This document shows positions 1 to 9,377 of a DNA stretch of 64,000 bases, piece after piece; the stretch's first letter is position 1, and every line of letters starts with the position of its first letter. The notes beneath the pieces were generated by a model. That model ran no database searches. It worked only from the letters and a program-made list of their open reading frames with translations, and was not told the origin of the DNA. The DNA is taken from assembly GCA_963575745.1 (NCBI GenBank), contig CAUYUJ010005002.1, positions 843,479 to 907,478 of the forward strand, read 5' to 3'. This DNA comes from Prorocentrum cordatum. Taxonomy: Eukaryota > Sar > Dinophyceae > Prorocentrales > Prorocentraceae. The position numbers and the translations under genes were made by a program.

Positions 1-1
1 C

Positions 2-1903
2 GCAGCGGGGAATCCAGTCTACACGCCAGAGAACACCCGGCCACTCAGCATCACGGGCACCGACAACAGGCTACTCGCAGGCGCTGTCCGGGTCAAAGTG
101 GAGGCACACCTCGCACCGGAAATCCCAGACATGCAACGAGGCTTTATAGGTGGGCGCAGTATGCTGCCGAATCTCGTGGACATGGATGAGGGCATGCAGG
201 CTGCCGCGCTCCCCGAAGAGCGCGCCTCGGCCGTGCTCTTCGACTTCGCGGCGGCGTTCCCCGGCGTCAGCAGGGAGTTCATGCGCGAATTGTTCGAATC
301 GCTGGACTGGCCGGCCTGGCCGTTGCATTTCATCCGCGCTTTGTGCCGCGACGCGACGTGCATCATTTCCGTCGGCGGCGCCAGGTTCAGCGGTTTCAAG
401 ATGGACTCGGGCATCCGGCAAGGGTGCCCGCTATCACCGCTATTGTTCGCCGTGGCCGACGACATCTTGCTTCGGCGAATCGCCCGCGCCCTGCCAAGAG
501 CACTGGTGCGAGCGTATGCTGACGACCTCGCCGTTGTCCTTCCCAATGGTGTATATGCATCGCAGGTTCTGGATCCGATGTTCGACGAGTATGCCCGCGT
601 CTCCGGCTTGAAGCTCCACCACGGGAAATCTCAATGGATCCCGATGTATCCAGTGGATGTGGAGGCGGAGCGCGCTCGATAATGTTCCTGCGCTCCTGCT
701 TGGGGGGATTTCAGCGTATCCTTTTCGGCGGTGTACCTCGGTTTCGTCATCGGGCCCGAGCGACAGGCCAAATCTTGGGCTAAGGCGCCACGCAAAGACG
801 ATGAGCGAGCAGCAATCTGGAGGACCATCGGGGGCGGCATGGCCCTGTCTTTGGCGGCGTACAGCACGTACATACTCCCCGTGGTGTCATTTCTCGCACA
901 GCTTGATGACGTCCCGGACACGTGGGAGGACCACGAACGCAGGGCTTTCGCCCATCTGCTGCCTGGCCCTCGCGGGTGGTTACACCCAGACGCATTGCGG
1001 GGCCTCGCACAGCTACAGTGCACGCGCTGCGCCCGCGACTTCATAGACTTCCGGGCATGGGCCGACGCCGCGAAAAGCAGGGCGTTCAATTGGGAAGCTC
1101 TTCCAGCAGGAGGGCTCCGAGTGGCAGCACGCGCGCAGGACCTTCGTCGCTTGCGGCAAGAATGCGATCCCCCAGACTGGCGAGCCGCCGTTTGGGCCCA
1201 CTGGTTCGACTCGAGCTTTCTGTTCATCTTAGAGCGAGCGGAGGGCCGCGTTCAACGTGCTGCGGGTGGCCCATTTCTAGCCATGGCCAGTGTGCCCCGT
1301 GTACTTGCCGATTCTGAGATGGCCCGGCTGCAGTGGCAGCGCGCCTTCTATCAGGCGCTCCGGCCAGACCGCGCGGAGGCAGCATATCGTCACTTATGTC
1401 GTCGCCTCGACTCTTGGGCTGTGTCTTTGCTGCCTGGCCGGCGAGTGAACCGAGCCGTGGAAGTCCTGCAGGATTTGTCCACGCACGCCACGCCGCGCGC
1501 TTTCGCGGCCACGCTCCGCACCCTGTGCAGAGGGTGGACTACAAGGCGGAGGCGCCGCTCAGCGGCGTGCCTTCTTCATTGTGGTCGGGGCGAAGACAGC
1601 ATCGAACACTGCGCGAATTGCCCGTTTTTCCGTAAATTTACCTGTCAGAAGTTGCGGCTTCCGGAGGCCGCCCCAGCCGATAGGTTGCTGAGCTTGAGTG
1701 GGCTCGCGCAGTCTACGCCGCGCGACCGCCAGGTCTGGGCGATCGCCAGGTACGCTTTGTACACGGCGCTGTGCAGGCTGCGGCACGGCCACCCGATGCA
1801 CGGTCGGCTGGAGGACTTACTTCATCAGCGTGCCCATGAAAGAGTGCGCGGGCATCCAGCGGGCATGCAGATTCTGAGCGCCGCCAGGGCGGGCCTCCCG
1901 TAG
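2..1903 (+). pseudogene. LINE-type reverse transcriptase, 5' truncated by window edge, one nonsense codon
   Basis: One reading frame stays open from base 2 to the TAG at 1901-1903 except for a single TAA at 680-682. It reads as the RT of a non-LTR retrotransposon. The finger region has TRPLSITGTDNRLLAG and QRGFIGGRSMLPN. Motif A is FDFAAAFPGV, with Asp at 242-244. Motif B is GIRQGCPLSPLLF, and motif C is YADD at 515-526. After the stop, the same frame continues with LGFVIGPERQAKSW, as expected after an RT palm. Near the C terminus CLLHCGRGEDSIEHCANC (about 1564-1617) looks like the Cys/His cluster often found at the end of such proteins. No endonuclease is visible, because the 5' part lies outside the window. 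The catalytic residues are intact, so this looks like a recently inactivated copy. Stop-codon suppression or an assembly error at 680 are alternatives. Confidence 0.85.
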
Positions 1904-2315
1904 CTGCAGGCTTCGCCCACCACTGCTTGTGTCTGTTGTTGCTTCTGCCCCGCCTGTTCTTGCTCCCGGCGCAACGCCGATACGTTCTGCAGGTGAATTC
2001 GTATCGTTATAACCGCCCGAATGTCTGCCACATTATTTTTCTCTGGTCCTGCCCGAGTCCGGGGCCACTTCCGGTTTTCGGGGCCATGGCTAGCAGCTGC
2101 GTCGCCATTGCCTGTGTCATTGTAGGGGGGGCACGATTTGTTGCCCGGTGTTGGCTGGCAGCCAGCTGGCGCCAGCTGCTTGCCTCCCCCCCAGGGGCCC
2201 CACGCCTTGGGAGGCAGGGGGCCGCCCCTTTTCCTTCTTTTCTCCCTTCCCTCTTCCCCCTCCTGTTCCTGCTCCTTCCCCCCCTTCCTGGCTTCCTTTA
2301 CCCGTCCCCCCCCCG

Positions 2316-2405
<90 letters not shown>

Positions 2406-3660
2406 TCGTTTCGTCGTCGTCGCCGTCGTCGTCGTCGTTCGGGGTTTCGGTCCTCTGCCTTCTCGGGCTTGTGGCCCCCCTGGGGGGGGTTGGGCATTCG
2501 AGGCAGAGGCTTCCGGTTTCACCAACGGTTGCTTGTTGTCTTCTCACCCCTGACTCTCGTACGGGGCAGGCGGCCAGAAACCGGCCAGCCCGCACTGCTC
2601 CATTGCAGCGTCGATCGGCGAGGCACGCGATTCCGTGTCGCGCCTCGTGGCCAGGGAACCCTCGATGGGTACATGCGAGGTCTTTTATTCCAGACGCCTC
2701 CTTTCTTCCGTGCTCCGGCGTTCCTCCGCCGTCTCTGCTGCCGCTGCTGCCGCCGCTTCTGCCCTCCTTCGTTCCTGCCGCCTCTTCCCTTGCACGCCCA
2801 GTTTGACCCAGTGTTTGATTACCGCACCGCGTGCTGTATGGCGGGCCTGTGTTCCAGTCTCTAGCCTTTCTTGTCCCTCTTCCTTCTCTTCGTCGTTCGC
2901 CCTCCTCCCCACTTGCGTTGGGCACCAGTGCGAGTCCCACCATTTTGCGCCAGTATGGGCTACGCACGCGCGAGTTTAAGTTTACATTGTAGCCGCGATC
3001 ACATTGAGGCATCGACACGGCGGAGGCGGGAATCTGCCATGTCAGGTTTTTCCGCACGTGTCATCTCGTCTCTTGCGCTTTTCGCCAGTAGTCGCAGACT
3101 GCACCGAGTGAGAAGTGTGGGGCATTGCTCATCGTCGATTCGCGTCCTCTCCTCTGCCCTCCTTCCCCCTCTCCAAAATATTTGCGCGGAGAAAAAAATC
3201 TTCTGGCCCCCACTTGCGGACTCTGCGTTGTCCTCCTCCTCCTCCTCCTCCTCCTCCTCTTCCTCCGCCGCTTGTTTCAAATTTCTCCACTTCGCATTGT
3301 GGTGACAAGCCCCGGAGGGTCAGGCTTGTTTTCCACAAGAAAAATGCAAGGAACCCAAACCAAGGAACCCGGGCAACGGCGAGCGCCGCCAATGCAACGA
3401 CCCAAGACCAAGGAGTCCGAACAATGTCTCGGATATTTGGGGACAACTTGCAGAAGCCCTCCAATCTGTGAAAACGCGGCCGCAGTGACGCCATCACTGG
3501 AACGCAGAGGCTCTTTCGCTCAGGGCTACGCGCGTAGGGCTTACGGTCAGGAACTCTGGCTTACCGTGTCGCCTAGCTGGCGGCACGCCACCAGCTCGCA
3601 GGGGATAGCGCGTCGCCAGAGCCGCCGCCGTGATACGCTGAGCAAGAATTCCCGACCGTA
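1904..3660. repeat. No gene; (TCG)n at 2317-2405 and other simple sequence
   Basis: About 1.75 kb with no recognisable gene. It holds a nearly pure (TCG)n array of about 90 bp (2317-2405) with decayed CGT units up to about 2440, C-rich and CT-rich stretches, and a short (CCT)n run at 3228-3262. The long open frames here, on both strands, are translated simple repeats (poly-Ser, poly-Arg, poly-Val, poly-Asp) and are not supported as genes. Confidence 0.8.
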
Positions 3661-3674
3661 ACCTGTGTCCCATA

Positions 3675-3862
3675 TCCTCCTCCTCCTCCTCCTCCTCCTC
3701 CTCCTCCTCCTCCTCCTCCTCCGCCCTCCCCCTCCTCCTTCTCCTCCGCCCTCCTCCCTCTTCCTCCCTCCTCCTCCTCCTCCTTCTCCCTCCTCCCTCC
3801 TCCTCCTCCTCCTCCTCCTCCTCCTCCTCCTCCTCCTCCTCCTCCTCTTCCTCTTCCTCCTC
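3675..3862. repeat. (CTC)n microsatellite
   Basis: About 190 bp of CTC/TCC repeats with a few interruptions. The opposite strand is pure purine (GGA)n. It is one of many GGA/TCC tracts in the window. Confidence 0.95.
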
Positions 3863-4023
3863 GTGCCTGAGAGCGCCGGGCTTATTTGCACTGAGCTCAA
3901 AGCCGACGGCACCGCGACCTGCGACCTCGACCGCACGTGCAGGGCGCACAGACAACATGCGAACAATCAAACAACTGCATGCGTAAACGTAGCTTGTCGA
4001 AGTTCCGCGGGGATTTCTCGGAT

Positions 4024-4130
4024 TTGGGCTGGACCCCCCTGGCGGCGGCTCCCGCACCGCCTCTGGTGCGCTCCGCGTGCCAGGGAGGGGGATCCAGCGG
4101 AAATCCAGGAAATCCGCATGGACCGTCGAA
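4024..4130 (-). repeat. Diverged copy of a dispersed repeat (copies at 5.0, 13.2 and 15.4 kb)
   Basis: This segment reads GGGCTGGACCCCCCTGGCGG, followed by a G-rich stretch and GGATCCAGCGGAAATCC. On the minus strand it has the DLRWxPL-like reading frame also seen in the copies at about 5024-5178 and 15418-15535. The similarity is patchy, so membership in the family is tentative. Confidence 0.4.
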
Positions 4131-5023
4131 AGTTCCCCTAATGCAAATCTCTTACAGACGAGTTCCAAGAACGCATGTACTCATGACTTGGATGGCGGGA
4201 GTGGCGATCGCGACGTGGGTGGGGGTGCAGATTGTACGCGCGATGCTTCACCAGGAAGCTGGAGGCACTTGACGCGGCCGACCTGGGCGAGAGCTGGATG
4301 CACATGTGGCCGGATGTCGTTCCAGCGCTCGGCCCGCGCATGGCCATGCAAGTTGGCCCCCCGCATGCGTATCCGGCAAGTGGCCTGCAGATGACGAGTC
4401 CAATTGCATTCAGAACGAACGCGCAGCACGTGCAAATTTGCCCAGGTCTGCGGAGGATCGGCCGCCGCGAGTTCTGCAGTGGCGTGAACGAGGCGTTGCT
4501 GATTGTGGTGCATGTGCTTGCGAGGGTTAGCGACCTCCGTGTGTTCTGGTCGGCGTCTCTCTCCTCGTCGTCAAGGTTCTCCTCCTCGTGCTCCCAATAC
4601 TCGGCTCCCTCCTCCTCGTCACTCGCAGGGCTGACTCATTTTGCTCCTCGTGGCTCCTCTGCGTGCGGCTGCTCCTCTGTGAGCGGCCCGCCCGCATCCT
4701 GGCCTGGGAGGACGGCAAGCGCTGCGAGTGCCTGGGTCAGCTCGTCGTGCCCGGACTGCCGACCGAGGCGGGCGGGCTGCACGACGGTCTCCCGTTGGCT
4801 TCCCATGCCGATCAGCGAAAGGCCGTTTGTGAGCGTTCGGTCGGTCTTTAGCGGCCCAGTCAGGGCACATACCAGGCAGGCCCAGGCTGAAGGACTCGCT
4901 CCAAAGCGGTCTGGCACGCTCTCGGAGCGTTCCAGAGCGCTCTGGAACAGCCGCGGCGCTCCAGTCGTCTCTCAGGCACAACCAAGTGAAAGCAGACGTT
5001 TTACACCATCATCCGAAAGGAAG
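4131..5023. other. No gene seen; contains a perfect 20-bp palindrome
   Basis: About 0.9 kb of mixed sequence. Open frames exist on both strands but show no recognisable domain. A perfect palindrome occupies 4929-4948 (GTTCCAGAGC and its complement). TCC-rich patches lie around 4560-4620. Confidence 0.6.
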
Positions 5024-5178
5024 GTGGTACACATGAGAATTTCTGCCTTTCTCTCTCTCTCTCACTCCCTCTGCGTGATTTATTGGATCGTTCTTGGACC
5101 CCCCTCCCTGCCGCGCGTAGCGCGACAGTTGCGGTGCCGGAGGCGCGACCAAGGGTGCCCAGCGCAGATCCAAGGCAT
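5024..5178 (+). repeat. Dispersed repeat, copy 1 (GGTACACA...TTATTGGATCG...)
   Basis: It starts AAGGTGGTACACATGAGAAT, then a CT-rich tract, then GATTTATTGGATCGTTCTTG, GACCCCCCTCCCTGCCGCGC and a stretch ending in AGATCCAAGGCATCC. The second half recurs with few changes at 15424-15535, and the first half at about 13178-13260. Copies 1 and 15.4 kb share over 100 bp by eye, so this is a real dispersed family. No coding function is evident. Confidence 0.8.
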
Positions 5179-5184
5179 CCAAGA

Positions 5185-5505
5185 CAGGAGGAGGAGGAGG
5201 AGGAGGAGGAGGAGGAGGAGGAGGCGGAGGCGGGGGCGGGGGCGGGGGCGGAGGCGGAGGCGGAGGCGGAGGCGGAGGCGGAGGCGGAGGCGGAGGAGGA
5301 GGAGGAGGAGGAGGAGGAGGAGAGGAGGACGAGGAGGAGGAGGAGGAGGAGAGGACTAGGGGGAGGAGGAGGAGGAGGAGGAGGAGGAGGAGGAGGAGGA
5401 GGAGGAGGAGGAGGAGAAGAGGGAGGGAGGGGGAGGAGGAGAGGGAGGAGAAGGGGGGGTCGGGCACACCGAGGAGAAGGCGGAGGAGGAAGAGGAGGAG
5501 CACGT
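5185..5505. repeat. GGA/GGC purine-rich microsatellite array
   Basis: About 320 bp of GGA with GGC and GGGGC interruptions, abutting the end of the dispersed repeat at 5024-5178. The translated poly-Glu and poly-Pro frames are artefacts of the repeat. Confidence 0.95.
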
Positions 5506-5559
5506 TAATTGTTTTCCTCAATGTTAATTTAAACCCACGTTGCATTTACCTATTGATAG

Positions 5560-5800
5560 ACGTGTTGCTCGTACGTGTTGTTACGTGTTGTTTTACGTAT
5601 TGGTTTACGTGTTGTTTTACGTGTTGTGTTTACGTGTTGTTGTCACGTGTTGTTTTGGTTTTTGTTTTCTTCTTCCGTGGGGTGAGCGAACTTTAACGTG
5701 GATTACGCGTTGTGCGCACGTAGTGTTTACGCGTTGTGGTCACGCGCTGTTTTGACGTATTGTTTTCGTGTTGTGTGTTGCGTGCTGTGTATTGTTTTTT
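5560..5800. repeat. Degenerate ACGTGTTGTTTT minisatellite
   Basis: TACGTGTTGT, TACGTATTGG and CACGTGTTGT variants recur every 10-15 bases over about 240 bp. No gene is visible. Confidence 0.75.
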
Positions 5801-5811
5801 TACGCCTTGGT

Positions 5812-5899
5812 TTTGCACACACACACATACACACACATACATACATACCTACCTACCTACCTACCTACCTACCTACCTACATACATACATACATACATA

Positions 5900-5959
<60 letters not shown>
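5812..5959. repeat. Compound microsatellite (AC)n(ATAC)n(CTAC)n(AT)n
   Basis: Adjacent runs of CA, CATA, CTAC, CATA and finally about 55 bp of AT. The tetranucleotide runs look like step-wise derivatives of each other. Confidence 0.95.
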
Positions 5960-5965
<6 letters not shown>

Positions 5966-5984
5966 GGCCGGGGGGGGCCCGGCT

Positions 5985-6667
5985 GCTGCCTCTGGTCACC
6001 ATGGGGGCCCCCTGGGCATTTTTCTGGCACCCCTCACGAGGATCGTGGCCCCCTCGCCGAAAATTCCAGCCCTCAGTCTCCAGAAGCCTCCGAAGAGGCC
6101 ACAAGAGGCCCCAAGTGGTCCCCTGAGGGCCCCAAGAGAGCCCCAAGAAGGCCCCTGAGGGCCCCAAGAGGGCCTTGAAGAGGCACAAATCGGCACATTT
6201 CCTTTGTAAAACGTGCATTTTCGGCATGCTCGCTGGCTTCGTCTTCGCAGTGCCCCAGACGCCCCCGCGGAGCCCCAAGACAGCCCAAGAGAGACCCAAG
6301 AGGGCCCCAGACGGCCCAAAAGGGTCGGCCTGTGGGGCTCACCGAACCCCCCGAGACGGCCCAAGAGGCCCCAACGCCGGCCCAGGAGGCCCCCAAGACG
6401 GCCCCAGGGAGGCCCAAGAGGGCCCCGTTCGAAATCATGTTCCTGGAAGCCTTTCCGGGAACATGATTTTTGGGTTCCGAGGACGCCCAAGAGGCCCACA
6501 AGACAGCCTCAGCGAGGCCCCAGAGGGCCCGAGATGGCTTGAAGATGGCCGAAGAGGGCCCCAAGAGGGCCTTCAAGAGGCAAACATCGGCCCATTTTCT
6601 GTTCAAAACGTACATTTTCAGCATAATTGCTAGCTTCGTCTTCGCAGTGCCCCAGACGCCCCCAGGG
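5985..6667 (+). repeat. GGCCCCAAGAGG minisatellite with an internal ~105-bp direct repeat
   Basis: Degenerate units of the type GAGGCCCCAAGAGGGCC fill this stretch. A more complex segment (AAACGTGCATTTTCGGCATG, then GCTTCGTCTTCGCAGTGCCC, then CAGACGCCCCC) occurs at about 6160-6270 and again at about 6565-6665. A perfect 12-bp stem (AAATCATGTTCC at 6432-6443, complement at 6458-6469) lies between them. The array stops abruptly at 6667, where the putative LTR begins, and the same repeat type resumes at about 12831. Confidence 0.85.
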
Positions 6668-6734
6668 TGCAATTCACAGCCCAGAGCCTTCCTCTTCAGA
6701 GCCTACTTACGACAGATGGCCCCTAGAGGCCTAG

Positions 6735-6785
<51 letters not shown>

Positions 6786-7255
6786 TATATACATATATAT
6801 ATACATATATATATATATATGCTTCAGGCTCCAAAGGAGCCTCGTGTATGTTAGCCAAGCGTTTCCCGGCGAATCGGGCCTCCCAAGACTCCAGGTTTCA
6901 GCAAGCCTTGCTTAGTAGGCCCTCCGTTTCCCTAGCAACAAGTTGCAACATATATTAAACATAGAACAGGTTCAGCCGAAACCGTTTTGGCTCAAGACCT
7001 TGCAGCGTCACAGCGACGCTGGATTTCTGGTGTGCGTTCAAGAGACGCAGAGCAGCGAACTGCCCGCTAACAAACAGATCCTGCTCCCTACCATAGTGTG
7101 ATCAGCATCGCACAGACACTGCCCTATCATAGACGACCAGTTTGAGACGAGCCCAACATCCCCTACAGTGATTCCAACGTATTGTCAGAAGAGAGAAGAG
7201 AGTAGCATCTATCAGGGTTGCTATCAGGGCAGTGGTCATAAGCGGGACCATTGCA
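6668..7255 (+). mobile_element. Putative 5' LTR (588 bp)
   Basis: The 3' boundary is well supported: the sequence ends ATTGCA directly before a TGGTAGC primer site. The 5' boundary is proposed at TGCAAT (6668-6673), which forms perfect 6-bp inverted termini (TGCAAT...ATTGCA) and coincides with the end of the interrupted minisatellite. Inside are an AT microsatellite (6739-6820), an A/T-rich patch (CATATATTAAACATAG, about 6948-6963) and a spliced-leader-like sequence at 6976-6996. No second LTR was found downstream, so the call rests on termini, context and primer site only. Confidence 0.6.
6976..6996 (+). promoter_or_regulatory. Spliced-leader-like sequence (DinoSL relic) inside the LTR
   Basis: This 21-nt stretch matches the last 21 nt of the conserved 22-nt dinoflagellate spliced leader at 18 positions, including an unbroken TTTTGGCTCAAG at its 3' end. 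The three differences are in the 5' half. It is directly preceded by CAG (6973-6975), a possible trans-splice acceptor. It lies about 340 nt upstream of the gag start codon and 260 nt upstream of the primer-binding site. The sequence match is direct observation; its origin from a spliced transcript is inference. Confidence 0.75.
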
Positions 7256-7267
7256 TGGTAGCGGAGC
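7256..7267 (+). other. tRNA primer-binding site, initiator-Met type
   Basis: TGGTAGCGGAGC immediately follows the CA that ends the LTR. It begins with TGG, the complement of the tRNA CCA end, and closely resembles TGGTAGCAGAG, the site complementary to eukaryotic initiator tRNA-Met used by many copia-like elements. The gag ATG follows 52 nt downstream. Confidence 0.7.
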
Positions 7268-7319
7268 TGCTAAGCTCCACGGACTACAGATTCACGGACA
7301 TAAGCTCATCGTGTGAGCC

Positions 7320-9377
7320 ATGACGAAGAACAACCGCAACGATGACATCATACCCAAGTGGAATGGAGATCTCACCACGGTGGACGATTACGAGAGAGAC
7401 GTCAAAGCCTACATCCGAGGGACGAGGCGAGATGAACGATATGTGTGCGGCCCACGTCTATGGAGACGACTAGAAGGTCGAGCCCGACAAGCCGCTAAGG
7501 ACGTAGACTGGGACCGCATCGAGAAAGACGACGGAGCTGCCGAGCTACTCCGACATGTTCGAGCGAAGCTCGGAGCTCAGCCCATCCAGGATGCTGGCAA
7601 GTATTTAGCGAGATGGATCTTCGACTTACGCCGAGACACAGGAGAGCCGATGCCGAGTTATATGAGCAAAGACGACGAGGCCTACCATGACGTTGTGAAA
7701 GGGTTTGGCACCGAGTATTTCAAGAAGCAGCGTGCGGCCCGACTCTCCGAGAGATCAAAGTTGTGGAACACCCTCTATAGTGAGCTGAAGTGGTTTTTTT
7801 ACAAGATCGAGCACGAGGGCCCAGAGGATGCGGCCGAAGTGGCGAAGGACCTCAACTGGCGGCTCTGGAGTTTTGTCAGCAACGGCCTGGAGGTGATCCC
7901 CGAGCATCCAGATTTCGGTACCGACTTTAATCGGGCGATTCCTCTGGACCAACTGCGTGGATGGTTATTGCTGGAGAGATCAAGATTGCCCCCGACCGAG
8001 CGTGCAGCAGTGATCAGCGCAGTCAAAGGCAACTTCGACTATGATAGCATCGGAGAGCAGCTGCGAGTATCTTGGCCCGACGATGAGTTGACGAATCGCG
8101 ACAAGAAGACAGGCAAGGACAACCATCGTCATCGAGAGCGAGGTCGAATCCACGCCGGCTGGGAGGAGAACAGCGAGGACGACGACGACTACAGCTACTA
8201 CGATGGAGAGCAGTCGGAGGTCTCCAACGAGGATGGCGACGGCGACGAGGACGAGGGAGATCCCGAGGAGCCGCTCTACAGCGCCCAGGAGCTCGAGGAC
8301 GCCGAGACCGCGTTCGCCGCCCAGCAGCGCAGCTTCGAGGAAGCCCGAGACCTCCTTCGACGAGTCAAGACAGCAAGGAAGTTCTACCCCGTGGATGAGA
8401 ATAAGAAGCGAGAAAGTTGCGGAGGACAGCGCAAGTTTCAAGGGCCCCGGGCTGGATCCCGAGGCTCTGGCTCGCCGAGCAAAGGACGAGGCCGAGGGAG
8501 CGGACAGCGACGTGACGGACCTCCTCGACGAGATGGAGGTCGCTCCCAAGGTCGGCTGCCCCGAAAGGGGCCATGTCTGAAGTGCGGGGGCAATCGCGAG
8601 ACGAAGGATCATCGGGATCGCACTTCATCGGCCGGCAGCAAAGGAGATCTTGAACGCCCAAAGCGAGGGTTTGGAGCTTTCGTCTTCTTCGGCGCCGAGC
8701 AGGATGCCGAGATGGAGGCCGACCTCATTACGGACGAGACGACCCGCATTGAGCTGGGGAATGCGATGCCCCCCAAGCCGGTGATAAGGAACAAGCCGAA
8801 GCGGGAGAAGAGGCAGCTCGACAAGACCCAGTATCTTCAGGTGGAGAGGTCCATCGAGATGCGAGAGCGAGTTGAGCACGTCAAGCTGCCGAGCTGGCTC
8901 ACACTGGAGAAGCTTGACGACTGGATCCTCATGAGTGTGAAGCAGAGCTCCTCCAAGGGTTTCGGAATCCTGGACATTGGCGCGACCTCCAGCATCATGG
9001 GCATAGAGGCCGCCGAGAATCTACGCGACATCATTTACGAGAAGACGGGCCAGAACATCAATATTGACGTTAGCCAGAAGAGTACGTTTATATTTGGCGA
9101 TGGCAACTCCAAGACCTGCACCGGCAAGGCTACCTTTCCTCTCAAGATTGCTGGCGTGGACGGTGAGCTCGGCATTAACATCCTCGACGCAGATGCCCCG
9201 CTCTTGATCGGAGTGGATGTTCTGAGCCGCCTGGGAGCTGTGATCGACTGCGAGGCACATTCTGTTTACTTCAAGAAGCTCGGACGTCGAGCTGAGCTGC
9301 TCGTCCTTCCGAGCGGCCACCTTGCACTGCCACTGGCGCAGCAAGCCGATTTTGGCTTCGTGGCATCCCTCGAGTAG
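7320..9377 (+). CDS. Gag-protease polyprotein of the copia-type element
   Basis: A 685-codon frame. Residues 1-260 resemble dinoflagellate copia Gag (IPKWNGDLTTVDDYERDVKA near the start, then an LWRRLEGRA helix region). An acidic, low-complexity segment follows (about 285-325), then an Arg/Gly-rich stretch (about 385-430) ending in CLKCGGN, which looks like half of a zinc knuckle whose later Cys/His spacing has decayed. The aspartic protease spans about 545-660: LDIGATSSIMG holds the active-site Asp552, FGDGNS is the flap region and LLIGVDVLSRLGAVIDC the conserved C-terminal motif. The active-site triad is D-I-G where D-T-G or D-S-G is usual. The frame ends at TAG (9375-9377), and the same frame then stays open from 9378 to 11411. 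The ATG at 7320 is the first one after the primer site and gives full-length Gag. Confidence 0.85.
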   Translation: MTKNNRNDDIIPKWNGDLTTVDDYERDVKAYIRGTRRDERYVCGPRLWRRLEGRARQAAKDVDWDRIEKDDGAAELLRHVRAKLGAQPIQDAGKYLARWIFDLRRDTGEPMPSYMSKDDEAYHDVVKGFGTEYFKKQRAARLSERSKLWNTLYSELKWFFYKIEHEGPEDAAEVAKDLNWRLWSFVSNGLEVIPEHPDFGTDFNRAIPLDQLRGWLLLERSRLPPTERAAVISAVKGNFDYDSIGEQLRVSWPDDELTNRDKKTGKDNHRHRERGRIHAGWEENSEDDDDYSYYDGEQSEVSNEDGDGDEDEGDPEEPLYSAQELEDAETAFAAQQRSFEEARDLLRRVKTARKFYPVDENKKRESCGGQRKFQGPRAGSRGSGSPSKGRGRGSGQRRDGPPRRDGGRSQGRLPRKGPCLKCGGNRETKDHRDRTSSAGSKGDLERPKRGFGAFVFFGAEQDAEMEADLITDETTRIELGNAMPPKPVIRNKPKREKRQLDKTQYLQVERSIEMRERVEHVKLPSWLTLEKLDDWILMSVKQSSSKGFGILDIGATSSIMGIEAAENLRDIIYEKTGQNINIDVSQKSTFIFGDGNSKTCTGKATFPLKIAGVDGELGINILDADAPLLIGVDVLSRLGAVIDCEAHSVYFKKLGRRAELLVLPSGHLALPLAQQADFGFVASLE

